Shown here piece after piece: positions 55,267 to 63,507 of a stretch of DNA of 64,000 nt. The notes beneath the pieces were generated by a model. That model searched no databases. It was given only the letters and a program-made list of their open reading frames with translations, and was not told the origin of the DNA. How positions within the stretch are numbered: position 1 is the stretch's first letter; each line of letters begins with the position of its first letter. The stretch covers positions 1,900,501 through 1,964,500 of the forward strand of contig NZ_CP100350.1 in the NCBI RefSeq assembly GCF_024204685.1, read 5' to 3'. The translations under genes and the position numbers were made by a program. Source of the DNA: Gilvimarinus sp. DA14. Its GTDB lineage: Bacteria; Pseudomonadota; Gammaproteobacteria; Pseudomonadales; Cellvibrionaceae.

Positions 55267-57012
55267 TTATTCCGTGCGCCTTAAGCCGCGCACTATGGTT
55301 TCCAAACGGTTTTCAAAACGCTGCTCGGGCGGGTAGAACACCGCCTTGCCAGCCAGTGCCATTGCCAGTAACTCGTCGTAGTGCAATTCGGCAACTTTGC
55401 TGCCCACCCGGTCCACAAAAATATATTTGCCGGTAGAGCGCATACTCACCGCCAGCTTGCAGCGGATACTGCGCCCATCTTTGCTCGGCAAATCTGCCCA
55501 GGTACCTAGGGTAAGGTTATCTATATCGTCGCGCACTTTCTGTTCGTGGGCAGCCTGGCGCTCCGCCTCTTGCTGTTGCTGACGACGCAGCCGAGCCGCC
55601 TCGGCCTCGGCCGCTAACCGCTCGGCCTCGGCGCGGGCCTTGGCCTGCGCCTCTTGGCGCGCAGCCGCTTCGCGGGCGCGGGCTGCGGCCAGCTGCTGCT
55701 GACGCTCCAGCTCTGCCTCGCGGGCCGCGGCGCGAGCGATTGCGCGCGACTCGTACAACGCCTCCAACTGGCCCAAGCGCCCATTGGCCGCTGTAATCGC
55801 CGCCGAGACCACGGGTATTTGCGCTATCTCTCGGGCTATGTCCGCATCCAGGCAGGCACGCATTTGCGCGGCGGATTTTTGCAGCGCTTTTTGTCCATTG
55901 CGATTTACAAACAGCAGTTGGTCGGTACCCGGCGCCTGCAGTAAAAACTGACAACGCAGGGTCGTTTCGCCGTGAAACTCCAACCAATCGCCGGTACTAA
56001 AGTGGTGGGTCTGTCCTGCCGCCTGCAATTGCTTTAACGCCTGGGCTTCACTGTTAACAGCACGCGCATCAGCAGTGGCAGTTTCAACACCCAGCCCTTT
56101 GAGTAAGCTGATGATTAACGCCGAGATATCCGCAACAAAACCCTGATACTCGGCAGGTGAACAGGACGGAGGCGGCTCGGCCTGCTCCAACTGCGACAGC
56201 ATCGCCGGGCCTTTATTAAAGAAGGCCTGGCGATCTTCGGCCGACTTGTCGGGGTTCAGTGTCCAGACCATCAGTCGCAGCATGCGGGTCCAAAAGCTCC
56301 ACACGGCACTCTGGTCGGAATCATTAATCAGCACGTACTGCAGCGCCGGGGTAAGCTGCTGCTGAATAAAAGCGAGCACAGATTCTGGCAGCTGGCGACC
56401 GGCGACCGTTTGGTTATATAGCTCGGTCACCTGGTGCTCAGCGTGGGCCGCGCGAATACGCCCAAGCTCCGAAGCCTGCATACGCTCGGCCAGAAGCGCA
56501 GCGCGATCCAGCTCTTTATTACAGGCCTGATTAAACAGGCCCAGCGCTTGCTCTTCGTCTTCTCCAGCTTCCAGTGATGCTACTAAAGCCTCAAGACGCT
56601 GGAGAAACTTACCCCCCTGAGGCCAGAGCGACTCGCACCAGGTTTGCAAGTGGTAAAAGACACTGTCCCAAGCCCGTCTGCGCTGGCGCAGCTCGCTCAG
56701 CTCGAGACTCGCGTCGCGGGCGACATGGGCGACCAACACTGCGCCGAGGCGCTGCACCCGAGGCATCAGCGCCGGGTCGCAATCGACACTGCTGCGCATC
56801 GCGGCCCAAAACCAGGCGGCATGCAGCCCCGCCAGCCCGGCCTTGGGGGCCAGGGGCAGAGCCGCGTATGCTTGCCAGCTATCGTCGGCCTCCAGCACCG
56901 CCTGTGGCACAGCCATCAGCTCGGCCGCACTCGCCTCGCTGGCGCAGGCGTGACAATCCAGCAGTTGGCAAAGACGCGCGGCGCGCGCTCTGCGGTCTGG
57001 CTCTTTGCTCAT
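55267..57012 (-). CDS. DUF1631-family protein (paralogue of 15672-17426)
   Basis: 581 residues. Same plan as the first copy: helical N-terminal half, STGDWLEFHGETTLRCQFLL with LFVNRNGQKALQ (about 350-390), an Arg/Glu/Ala coiled coil (about 440-505), then LGTWADLPSKDGRSIRCKLA with KYIFVDRVGSKVAELHY. The two proteins share scattered identity along their full length. A PilZ gene follows here but not in the first locus. Confidence 0.65.
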   Translation of the reverse strand: MSKEPDRRARAARLCQLLDCHACASEASAAELMAVPQAVLEADDSWQAYAALPLAPKAGLAGLHAAWFWAAMRSSVDCDPALMPRVQRLGAVLVAHVARDASLELSELRQRRRAWDSVFYHLQTWCESLWPQGGKFLQRLEALVASLEAGEDEEQALGLFNQACNKELDRAALLAERMQASELGRIRAAHAEHQVTELYNQTVAGRQLPESVLAFIQQQLTPALQYVLINDSDQSAVWSFWTRMLRLMVWTLNPDKSAEDRQAFFNKGPAMLSQLEQAEPPPSCSPAEYQGFVADISALIISLLKGLGVETATADARAVNSEAQALKQLQAAGQTHHFSTGDWLEFHGETTLRCQFLLQAPGTDQLLFVNRNGQKALQKSAAQMRACLDADIAREIAQIPVVSAAITAANGRLGQLEALYESRAIARAAAREAELERQQQLAAARAREAAARQEAQAKARAEAERLAAEAEAARLRRQQQQEAERQAAHEQKVRDDIDNLTLGTWADLPSKDGRSIRCKLAVSMRSTGKYIFVDRVGSKVAELHYDELLAMALAGKAVFYPPEQRFENRLETIVRGLRRTE

Positions 57013-57091
57013 AATTTACCCAATACGCGACCCATCAATGTGCACTTACTCTAAATTCGCACCTTTGCGATGCCAAATAAAATTTGGTTTC

Positions 57092-57192
57092 TGCACCGCT
57101 TATGGCGCAAACAGTCGTGCACGCGCACCAAAGAAAAACAAAAGCATCCTCTAGGGCGACTTAACCGTTAAAAGCCTGCACCAAAGCGCGAC
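57092..57192 (+). promoter_or_regulatory. NtrC-like enhancer sites upstream of nasA
   Basis: TGCACC-N6-GGCGCA at 57092-57109 is close to the NtrC consensus TGCACC-N5-GGTGCA; TGCACCAAAGCGCGACA at 57177-57192 is a weaker half-matching copy. The first centre lies about 110 bp upstream of the sigma-54 promoter, a normal enhancer distance. Confidence 0.55.
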
Positions 57193-57202
57193 ATTGTAAT
57201 TG

Positions 57203-57218
57203 TGGCACACCGGTTGCT
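57203..57218 (+). promoter_or_regulatory. Sigma-54 promoter of nasA
   Basis: TGGCAC-N5-TTGCT is an exact -24/-12 element (GG and GC ten bases apart). Transcription would begin about 12 bp later, leaving a leader of some 70 nt before the nasA ATG. Indicates control by nitrogen limitation. Confidence 0.85.
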
Positions 57219-57301
57219 GAAGGGGGTTACTGTTACGCACTGATAAGTCAACACCCGGCGCTTGTGAACATCACACCGCCAGTTTAGACGGAAGAGTTGT
57301 T

Positions 57302-58777
57302 ATGAGTTCAGAAAAACTTAATTTACTTGATGTGACCCGCGCGAATATAAGGCTGCTACACCTAACCTGGTTCGCATTCTTTTTAACCTTTGTGGTCTGG
57401 TTTTCTCACGCGCCGTTAAAGCCGCTGATTATGGAAGCCTTTAACATGAGCAACGATCAGTGGAAAGCTCTGCTGATTCTTAACGTTGCCCTAACCATTC
57501 CCTCGCGCATTGTGGTGGGCATACTGGTGGACAAATTTGGTCCACGAATTGTGTACTCGCTGCTGTTGGCCGCAGGCGGTTTGATGTGTCTGGCTTTTGC
57601 CAGTGCGCAAAGCTACGAACAACTGGCGCTGTTCCGCTTCTTGCTCGGCTTTGTGGGTGCCGGCTTCGTTATTGGTATTCGCCTGGTGGGCGAGTGGTTC
57701 CCCGCCCGTCATGTCGGTTTGGCCGAAGGCGTTTACGGCGGCTGGGGTAACTTTGGTTCGGCCGCAGCGGCGTTTACCCTTCCCACCGTGGCACTGCTGT
57801 TTGGTGGTGAAGACGGCTGGCGCTACGCCATTGGTGTTACCGGCCTGATGGCACTGGCCTACTCTGGCTTTTTCTATGCCCGTGCTCGCAACACACCCAA
57901 AGGCTCCACCTACTTTAAGCCGAAAAAGTCCGGCGGCCTGGAAGTGACCAGCAAAAAAGATTTTTACTTTTACCTGGCCATGAACCTGCCCATGTACATT
58001 ATTCTCGCGGTGCTGGCGTGGAAGCTCTCTCCCGCCGGCGTTGGCCTGTTGAGCCAGGGCACCACCTATCTAATGTACGGTATTTTGCTGCTGCTGTGTG
58101 CGTATCAGTTCAGCCAAATTTATAAAGTAAACAAAGACATGTTGCACGGTGCCCCGGTGCCCGAGCACGACAAATACAAATTTAAGCAAGTCGCCATCTT
58201 AGACTGGGCTTACTTTGTAACCTTTGGCTCTGAGCTGGCGGTGGTATCTATGCTGCCCGCGTTCTTTTTAGAAACCTTCGAGGGTATGAGCCTGGCCGCA
58301 GCTGGCGCTCTGGGTGCCGCTTTTGCCTTTATGAATTTGGTAGCGCGCCCCGGCGGCGGTTATATCAGCGATAAATTCGGCCGTCGCCGTTCTATGTCTA
58401 TCTTTATTATTGGCCTCACCATCGGCTACTTTACCCTGTCGCAAGTCAGCGGTGCCTGGCCTGTGTGGATGGCGGTAATCGCGGTTATGTTCTGCTCGTT
58501 CTTCGTGCAGGCCGGTGAAGGCGCCGTGTTCGCCATGGTGCCATTGGTCAAGCGTCGCCTGACCGGGCAGGTTGCCGGTATGGCCGGTGCTTACGGCAAC
58601 GTAGGTGCGGTAACTTTCTTAACCATCTACAGCTTTGTGGACGCCGGCACCTTCTTTATGGTGATTGGTGGCTGCGCGCTGGTTATCTTCGCGATTGTGC
58701 AATTTCTGGAAGAGCCCCAGGGCCATATGCACGAAGTGAACGAAGACGGCAGTATCGCGCAAATTGAGCTGACTTAA
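57302..58777 (+). CDS. nasA: Nitrate/nitrite transporter NasA (NarK family)
   Basis: 491 residues, twelve spans with a long central loop. NarK/NasA signatures: [20 protein letters not shown]-type N-terminus, [16 protein letters not shown] and [19 protein letters not shown] (the two nitrate-signature Gly-rich helices), and [20 protein letters not shown]. Imports nitrate for assimilation, consistent with its sigma-54 promoter. Overlaps the PP2C-kinase start by 1 nt (TAATG). Nitrite reductase genes are not in the window. Confidence 0.93.
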   Translation: MSSEKLNLLDVTRANIRLLHLTWFAFFLTFVVWFSHAPLKPLIMEAFNMSNDQWKALLILNVALTIPSRIVVGILVDKFGPRIVYSLLLAAGGLMCLAFASAQSYEQLALFRFLLGFVGAGFVIGIRLVGEWFPARHVGLAEGVYGGWGNFGSAAAAFTLPTVALLFGGEDGWRYAIGVTGLMALAYSGFFYARARNTPKGSTYFKPKKSGGLEVTSKKDFYFYLAMNLPMYIILAVLAWKLSPAGVGLLSQGTTYLMYGILLLLCAYQFSQIYKVNKDMLHGAPVPEHDKYKFKQVAILDWAYFVTFGSELAVVSMLPAFFLETFEGMSLAAAGALGAAFAFMNLVARPGGGYISDKFGRRRSMSIFIIGLTIGYFTLSQVSGAWPVWMAVIAVMFCSFFVQAGEGAVFAMVPLVKRRLTGQVAGMAGAYGNVGAVTFLTIYSFVDAGTFFMVIGGCALVIFAIVQFLEEPQGHMHEVNEDGSIAQIELT

Positions 58778-60591
58778 TGGACGCCGATACCAAACAGGCC
58801 CCGGACGCTTTGGCGCCCGGGGCCAAACGCGTTACTATGGACGAAAATAATAAGTCCACGCGCGCGTCTATGGAACATTTACAGCCCTCCCTCAAAATCG
58901 CTTTTGCCCAATTGAGCGAGGCTGGCCGCAAGGCCGAAAATCAGGATACCGTTGGCGCCCGCTTTCCCGAAGGCGCCGCCATGGCCACTAAGGGTGTCGC
59001 CATTGCCATTGCCGATGGCGTCAGTTCCTCCAGCGCCGCTCGTCAGGCAAGCCAAACCGCCGTGACCGCCATTCTTACCGACTACTACGCCACGCCGGAT
59101 ACCTGGCGTACAGGGCAATCGGCCAGCCGCGTCATTCACTCCATTAACCGCTACCTGTGGAGCCAAAGTCAGAACAACGTGCGCCAGGAAGGCTACCTGA
59201 CCACCCTGTCGCTGCTGGTGTTAAAAGGCGATAAGTTATTTACCTTTCACGTGGGCGACAGTCGCATTTACCGCTTTCGCGCCGGGCAACTTGAACTGCT
59301 CACCCGAGATCACAACCAGCGCATTGACAAAAATACCACCTATTTAAGCCGCGCCCTGGGGGCCGATTTATCCCTGGAAATTGATATGGAGTCGCAGGAA
59401 ATTGAGCGCGGCGATCTTTATCTTTTAAGCACCGATGGCCTGCACGATTTTATTGACGAGAAAAAGCTAATACAGATGCTGCAAAGCAGCGATGATTTAG
59501 ACGCGCTAAGCAAAGCTCTGTATCAAACCGCGCTGGATAACGGCAGCGAAGACAACATCAGTGTACAACTGGCACGGGTGGATGACATAGGCACGCCCAG
59601 CGAAAGCGATGCCATTACCGTGCTGTCGCGCTTGCCATTTCCACCGTTGTTAAAGCCCGGCAACATTCTCGACGGTTTAACAGTAGAAAAGATTCTGCAC
59701 GAGTCAGAACGCAGCCAGGTGTACCTGGTAAAAACCGCCGAAGGCACACCGCTGGTAATGAAAACCCCCTCGGTCAATTACGAAGACGACGCCGCGTACA
59801 TAGAACGCTTTGTACGCGAATCCTGGATCGGCTCGCGCCTAGCCAACCGGCATGTGGTACGCGTGGTAGAACCACCGCAAACCCGCACCTGCCTGTACTA
59901 TTTAACCGAGTATATCGCCGGCCCCACCCTCACCCGGGTTATTAAAGAACGCGCGCCTTTACCGGTATCCGACGCGGTGGAGTTGGCCGAGCAGCTGGTG
60001 ATGGGCATACGCGCCCTGCACCGCAAAGACACCTTGCATCAGGATTTAAAACCCGACAACGTAGTCGTTGGCGCGCAGGGCGTCTGCCTAATTGACTTCG
60101 GCTCATGTTGGGTGGCGGGCATTGAAGAAATGGCCTCCCCCATTGTCGCCGACAAAATACTCGGCACCCTGGACTACTCCGCCCCCGAATACCGCTACGG
60201 CGCCCCCACCGGCCCGCGCTCGGATCAATTCTCACTGGCGGTATTAATGTACGAAATGCTCACCGGCAAACACCCCTTCGGCGAAGGCTATGGCAAAGCC
60301 ATGTCACTGCCACAATTTCAAAAACTTAAATACCGCTCAGCGCTACAATTCAACCCGCTAGTGCCCGCATGGATGGACCGCGCCCTGGAAAAAGCGCTGT
60401 CCATTCAGCCGGGGCAACGCTACGAAGTCTTGTCAGAATGGCTGCAGGATTTAAAACGCCCCAACCCAAACTGGCTAACCAATCGGCATAAACCGATTAT
60501 GGAAAGACACCCGGAGAAAGTGTGGAAGGTGTTAGCGATTTCAGGGTGGGCCGTGGCGGTTGGGCTATTGGTGTTTGTTGTTACGCGATAG
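58777..60591 (+). CDS. Fused PP2C phosphatase and Ser/Thr kinase, membrane anchored
   Basis: 604 residues. Residues about 40-270: PP2C phosphatase (KAENQDTVGA, AIADGVSSSSAARQAS, FHVGDSRIYRFR, LLSTDGLHDFI, NGSEDNISVQL). Residues about 290-560: Hanks kinase, with Lys in TPLVMKTPS, catalytic loop HQDLKPDNVV (HRD is HQD), DFG in LIDFGSCWV, and EYRYGAPTGPRSDQFSLAVL. One span at the C-terminus. A like gene follows nasA in Pseudomonas, so it probably tunes nitrate assimilation by phosphorylation. Confidence 0.9.
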   Translation: MDADTKQAPDALAPGAKRVTMDENNKSTRASMEHLQPSLKIAFAQLSEAGRKAENQDTVGARFPEGAAMATKGVAIAIADGVSSSSAARQASQTAVTAILTDYYATPDTWRTGQSASRVIHSINRYLWSQSQNNVRQEGYLTTLSLLVLKGDKLFTFHVGDSRIYRFRAGQLELLTRDHNQRIDKNTTYLSRALGADLSLEIDMESQEIERGDLYLLSTDGLHDFIDEKKLIQMLQSSDDLDALSKALYQTALDNGSEDNISVQLARVDDIGTPSESDAITVLSRLPFPPLLKPGNILDGLTVEKILHESERSQVYLVKTAEGTPLVMKTPSVNYEDDAAYIERFVRESWIGSRLANRHVVRVVEPPQTRTCLYYLTEYIAGPTLTRVIKERAPLPVSDAVELAEQLVMGIRALHRKDTLHQDLKPDNVVVGAQGVCLIDFGSCWVAGIEEMASPIVADKILGTLDYSAPEYRYGAPTGPRSDQFSLAVLMYEMLTGKHPFGEGYGKAMSLPQFQKLKYRSALQFNPLVPAWMDRALEKALSIQPGQRYEVLSEWLQDLKRPNPNWLTNRHKPIMERHPEKVWKVLAISGWAVAVGLLVFVVTR

Positions 60592-60597
60592 GGAGGT

Positions 60598-60624
60598 GGG
60601 TCGGACGTCTGATGTCTGATGCTA
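60598..60624. repeat. Dispersed repeat fragment downstream of the kinase
   Basis: GTCGGACGTCTGATGTCTGA then TGCT, the same start as the block at 10391. It marks the border between the GC-rich core and the AT-rich tail of the window. Confidence 0.55.
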
Positions 60625-60675
60625 AATGGCGATTGCTTTTACCTATTTCCTCATATTAAAAACTTGAAAAATCTT

Positions 60676-60990
60676 TTACTTTTTACATTTATTCAGCGGC
60701 GTGGCGACTGATAATAAATAAACAATTGCAACAATAACAAAGGCTGCCGCCCATTCCGATCCCGCTCCAGCGCAGGGCACCCCACACCCAGAACCCTTCT
60801 TAAAAATTACCCCCAGAAAGAAAAAAACCGAAAACCCTATAGCTAACCACTCAAATTTATATTCGTATCTTGCTCCGCAATGCGAACAGAATATCTGCAA
60901 CTTTCTATAACTAAGAAGATAAATGGTTTTTAAGGAAAACCTATTCAAGCTAGAGGAACACTCAGAGCAACGAAATATAGTCACAATCAA
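60676..60990 (-). CDS. Hypothetical zinc-ribbon membrane protein
   Basis: 104 residues if started at TTG 60990; GTG 60984 is equally possible. Cysteine pairs in FRCSECSSSLN and FCSHCGARYEYK form a zinc ribbon, followed by two spans with GSGCGVPCAGAG between them. Family not recognised. AT-rich DNA. Confidence 0.55.
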   Translation of the reverse strand: MIVTIFRCSECSSSLNRFSLKTIYLLSYRKLQIFCSHCGARYEYKFEWLAIGFSVFFFLGVIFKKGSGCGVPCAGAGSEWAAAFVIVAIVYLLSVATPLNKCKK

Positions 60991-61117
60991 TTCTCACGCC
61001 TCGATATGACAACTATTACCTTCACTCACAAAATCACTTCCAACGAAAAGCCACAAAATAAAGAGCTCGCATAAGATAACTGTGCATTTGAAAAGTCAAG
61101 AAACGTTTGCAGTGCAA

Positions 61118-61456
61118 TTAGTCTCCATACGGCTCTGCCAACAGAGGCTTAGCTGGATTCTTGTATATATACCACGCCGCTACAATCAATAACGGAATGT
61201 AAAAATAGACCTGTGAGACTCCTGTAAATTCTTCGAGTTTCCAAATAGCACCAAAGACTAAAAATACGAAAATTAACGTTATCACTTGAGTCTTTGCCAT
61301 TCCGCTTAAGGCAGGCCCCACATCTTGTTTTCTAGGGTCCCTTAGAAATCTTAGGCAAGCCGGACAGCCAAATGATCTTTCTTTAATCCGCCAATCTTCA
61401 CAGATAGCCGTTCGCCCTGTGAAGATATGATTACATTCAGCACATTGAAACTTCAT
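61118..61456 (-). CDS. Hypothetical zinc-ribbon membrane protein
   Basis: 112 residues from ATG 61456, which has AGGTGAGG upstream; a longer frame to 61504 is unlikely. KFQCAECNHIF and FGCPACLRFL supply two CxxC pairs; two spans follow (about 62-80 and 88-102). Similar in plan, not in clear sequence, to 60676 and 42122 products. No function assigned. Confidence 0.65.
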   Translation of the reverse strand: MKFQCAECNHIFTGRTAICEDWRIKERSFGCPACLRFLRDPRKQDVGPALSGMAKTQVITLIFVFLVFGAIWKLEEFTGVSQVYFYIPLLIVAAWYIYKNPAKPLLAEPYGD

Positions 61457-61568
61457 GTTGACCTCACCTTTGGCTCCATATATCCGCGCGACGACTGGCA
61501 GCATGCCTTTTCAAGGCCGACGCTAACAACATTCACCTGGTTGTTTCCACCATGGGGCATACACTCCA

Positions 61569-61763
61569 TTACGATTTCGGAACATTGTCGTTAGCGACTC
61601 TGATCCGGTGAACTCTTTCAGCTTCGTCGAAATACAACATCGACCCACCAAAGCAGCCGACAGCAGTCAGGAACGATAGAAGCACCGCAAAAGAATTTAG
61701 ACCAGAAATCAGCCCAAAAATACCAAACAATATCGCAGAAAAAGAAAATACCCATAGCCACAT
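61569..61763 (-). CDS. Hypothetical two-span membrane protein
   Basis: 64 residues, two hydrophobic spans (about 2-20 and 25-42) and a charged end AERVHRIRVANDNVPKS. It begins 3 bp after a 24-codon frame stops. No family recognised. Confidence 0.45.
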   Translation of the reverse strand: MWLWVFSFSAILFGIFGLISGLNSFAVLLSFLTAVGCFGGSMLYFDEAERVHRIRVANDNVPKS

Positions 61764-61766
61764 AAC

Positions 61767-61841
61767 TCATGCCAATAGCTGCTTCAATTTGCCGCCTGGA
61801 TAATGCTTTATCAGCTTTGCCACTCTTACGGCCTTATTCAT
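61767..61841 (-). CDS. Possible 24-residue peptide before the two-span gene
   Basis: The frame from ATG 61841 encodes a basic helix (MNKAVRVAKLIKHYPGGKLK then QLLA) and stops 3 bp before the next start. The tight spacing suggests coupled translation or a leader peptide, but a chance frame cannot be excluded. Confidence 0.3.
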   Translation of the reverse strand: MNKAVRVAKLIKHYPGGKLKQLLA

Positions 61842-61848
61842 ATTAAAT

Positions 61849-61925
61849 TAAGCCCAAACCTTACAGCTCACTTAATACTTTCAAGTGCAAAACTTGAAAT
61901 TAACATATTAATGAGAATGTTAGGT
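61849..61925 (-). repeat. attC-like imperfect palindrome overlapping a stop codon
   Basis: On the minus strand ACCTAAC (fits RYYYAAC) overlaps the TAA of the 61920 gene; CTCATTAA then pairs with TTAAGTGAG leaving one extra G, with TTTCAAG/CTTGAAA as an inner hairpin, and GTTTGGGC closes it with mismatches to the expected GTTRRRY. The order of arms and the extrahelical base recall integron attC sites. Short and imperfect, so tentative. Confidence 0.4.
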
Positions 61926-62258
61926 GAAATCATTTACAACGACCCAGTGTAGAAGATGTGCACAGGAAAAAGACAGAATAAAAATGGCGAAAAGCCAAAA
62001 CTCCTTACTCCAGCTGACCTTAGAAACCCATGAGGCGTCACTTGGAAGAAAAGATAATCCCGGATGCTTTAAAGCGAAAACGCCCGAGACTAAAATTACG
62101 GCTAAAATAAGCCACTGCAATCCAACATGCTTGGAAGACTCAAGCAGTAAGGATGCGCATCCAGCCAGAAACCCGAGAAGTGTAGATTTTAGCTCTCGCA
62201 CTGAATCACCTAATAGCTTATTAAGAAGAGAAGTGGTCAGATACCGACAGACGACCAT
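61920..62258 (-). CDS. Hypothetical membrane protein, 112 residues
   Basis: Three hydrophobic stretches (about 24-40, 47-62, 88-105) and no known motif. Start ATG at 62258. The stop codon is inside the attC-like repeat. An opposite-strand frame across the same DNA is less likely because it lacks a membrane or domain pattern. Confidence 0.5.
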   Translation of the reverse strand: MVVCRYLTTSLLNKLLGDSVRELKSTLLGFLAGCASLLLESSKHVGLQWLILAVILVSGVFALKHPGLSFLPSDASWVSKVSWSKEFWLFAIFILSFSCAHLLHWVVVNDFT

Positions 62259-62295
62259 ACTTTAGCGTGTGATTTTGACACACTTTGTTATGCAC

Positions 62296-62787
62296 TTACC
62301 AAAGCCTATTTTTTAAATTGAACCGCCTACTTGATAAGAATTGCTTTAGCTCCAAAAAATCGTTGGTTAGCCTCTGTCCATTATTCATTAATATTATTGA
62401 ATTGGAGGACTTTTCTTTAAAGTGTATTTCAAATATTTTTGGAATTCTTCTATAAATTATAAAATCAAACTCACTGTAACTATGGCTAGATGAACTTCCA
62501 TCTTTAGATAAAATTGAAATCCCACCATCATCAAATTGAAATGTTTTTATAAAGAGGCATCTATATTTGAACAAATAGTACGCCCCCTTAGTACACAAAA
62601 AAATCATTGCTATAGAGATCAGCAGCCACAATGGTGTTTGTACTGGCATTTTCTGCAACATATTCTCAATATCAAACATTGAGAGAGCAAACAAGCCAGA
62701 AAATAAAAGTGTAAGCATTGCCATGGATATCCCACCAAGATATTTCATAAAATACCCAAGCCAACCATAAGAGTAGGAAATCCTCAT
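62296..62787 (-). CDS. Hypothetical membrane protein, 163 residues
   Basis: ATG 62787 (MRISYSYGWL) follows GGGGGGT, a strong Shine-Dalgarno. Two spans (about 15-38 and 52-72), then a soluble beta-rich part (TFQFDDGGISILSKDGSSSS, FEIHFKEKSSNSIILMNNGQ) that resembles PH-like membrane proteins only loosely. Flanked on both sides by GCATAACA pieces (62286-62294 reversed, 62802-62809). Confidence 0.6.
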   Translation of the reverse strand: MRISYSYGWLGYFMKYLGGISMAMLTLLFSGLFALSMFDIENMLQKMPVQTPLWLLISIAMIFLCTKGAYYLFKYRCLFIKTFQFDDGGISILSKDGSSSSHSYSEFDFIIYRRIPKIFEIHFKEKSSNSIILMNNGQRLTNDFLELKQFLSSRRFNLKNRLW

Positions 62788-62801
62788 ATACCCCCCACCG
62801 T

Positions 62802-62848
62802 GCATAACAGTTCATTAAAATACGAATTGATAAATTCGTCTGACAACC
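62802..62848 (-). repeat. Inter-gene repeat A before the 163-residue gene
   Basis: Begins TAACAGTTCATTAA, contains the hairpin ACGAATT/AATTCGT and ends TCTGACAAC. Aligns without gaps to the repeat at 63463-63507 (32 of 44 bases equal). Its TAAC end lies just upstream of the ribosome-binding site on the minus strand, as attC does in gene cassettes. Confidence 0.55.
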
Positions 62849-62884
62849 TAGCTTTTATAAAATTTATTAAACGCTTGAGGAGCT

Positions 62885-63011
62885 ATGGGGTCAAATCTTG
62901 ACTTATCCTACTTAAATTACAGGCCACTTCATAGGCACAACCGAGCCACTTAATTTTTCTTAAGTCAAGATTTGACCCCATTCGTTCACTTAAACCAAGA
63001 TTTGACCCCAT
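62885..63011. repeat. REP-like repeats with GGGTCAAATCTTGAC
   Basis: ATGGGGTCAAATCTTGACTT at 62885, its inverted copy AAGTCAAGATTTGACCCCAT at 62962 and a third shorter copy AAGATTTGACCCCAT at 62997. Sequences of this kind flank RAYT transposase genes in many gammaproteobacteria, but no RAYT gene is visible here. Confidence 0.75.
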
Positions 63012-63117
63012 CTTTCACTGCACAACTACCTTGTAGGTTTAGTGGCGACTGGAGCGAAGCGTAAGCCGTCCCAGCCACAAGTTTTTTGTGCGGCGCATCT
63101 AGAACCGCTTGTTAACT

Positions 63118-63450
63118 TTAACGCTGGACCACTTGGAACTCAAAAATATGAACATAGTCCTCCAGCCTTGTCGAGACTGAGAATTTTGCTCTCAGAATTT
63201 CCTTTAGAATCTTATCCTTGTTTAGTGAATCCGGCTTGACAGATATCAGCTTTGCTTTTGTAACCTCACCATTTTCGTTAATGGACAGCAACGCCTCAGC
63301 TTCGCCTTTCCTTACATTGCCCTGTACATCATCTATCATTATGATCGATTTGAATTGCTTCAGAACTGGGCTTTTACCGGGAACCAAATCAGCACACGAG
63401 TATGAAAGCTGAGATAGGGCAATGAGCAATAACATCACAATTATCTTCAT
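63118..63450 (-). CDS. Exported small protein with TonB-C-like end
   Basis: 110 residues, signal peptide MKIIVMLLLIALSQLSYSC; the Cys at 19 could be a lipid site. The C-terminal part GEAEALLSINENGEVTKAKL...LKEILRAKFS weakly resembles the TonB C-terminal domain. Flanked by inter-gene repeats. Family not certain. Confidence 0.5.
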   Translation of the reverse strand: MKIIVMLLLIALSQLSYSCADLVPGKSPVLKQFKSIIMIDDVQGNVRKGEAEALLSINENGEVTKAKLISVKPDSLNKDKILKEILRAKFSVSTRLEDYVHIFEFQVVQR

Positions 63451-63462
63451 GAGTACTCCAAA

Positions 63463-63507
63463 GTTAACAGCTTATTAATGTGCGAGTTGAAAAATACGCC
63501 TGGCAAT
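63463..63507 (-). repeat. Inter-gene repeat B before the exported small protein gene
   Basis: TAACAGCTTATTAA...GTTGAAAAATACGCCTGGCAA; 32 of 44 positions equal repeat A at 62802, and placed identically 12 bp or so before the minus-strand ATG. Two unrelated genes carrying the same 5' boundary repeat argues for modular insertion. Confidence 0.55.

Noticed and set aside
61529-61600. GCTAACAAC ... GTCGTTAGC pair considered as an attC site
   Set aside because: The ends pair, but the right box does not fit GTTRRRY and it overlaps the coding end of the 61569 gene; kept only as weak support for the cassette idea.
61924-62265. 113-residue plus-strand frame
   Set aside because: Opposite to the membrane-protein frame 61920-62258, which has coherent hydrophobic spans; this one has none.
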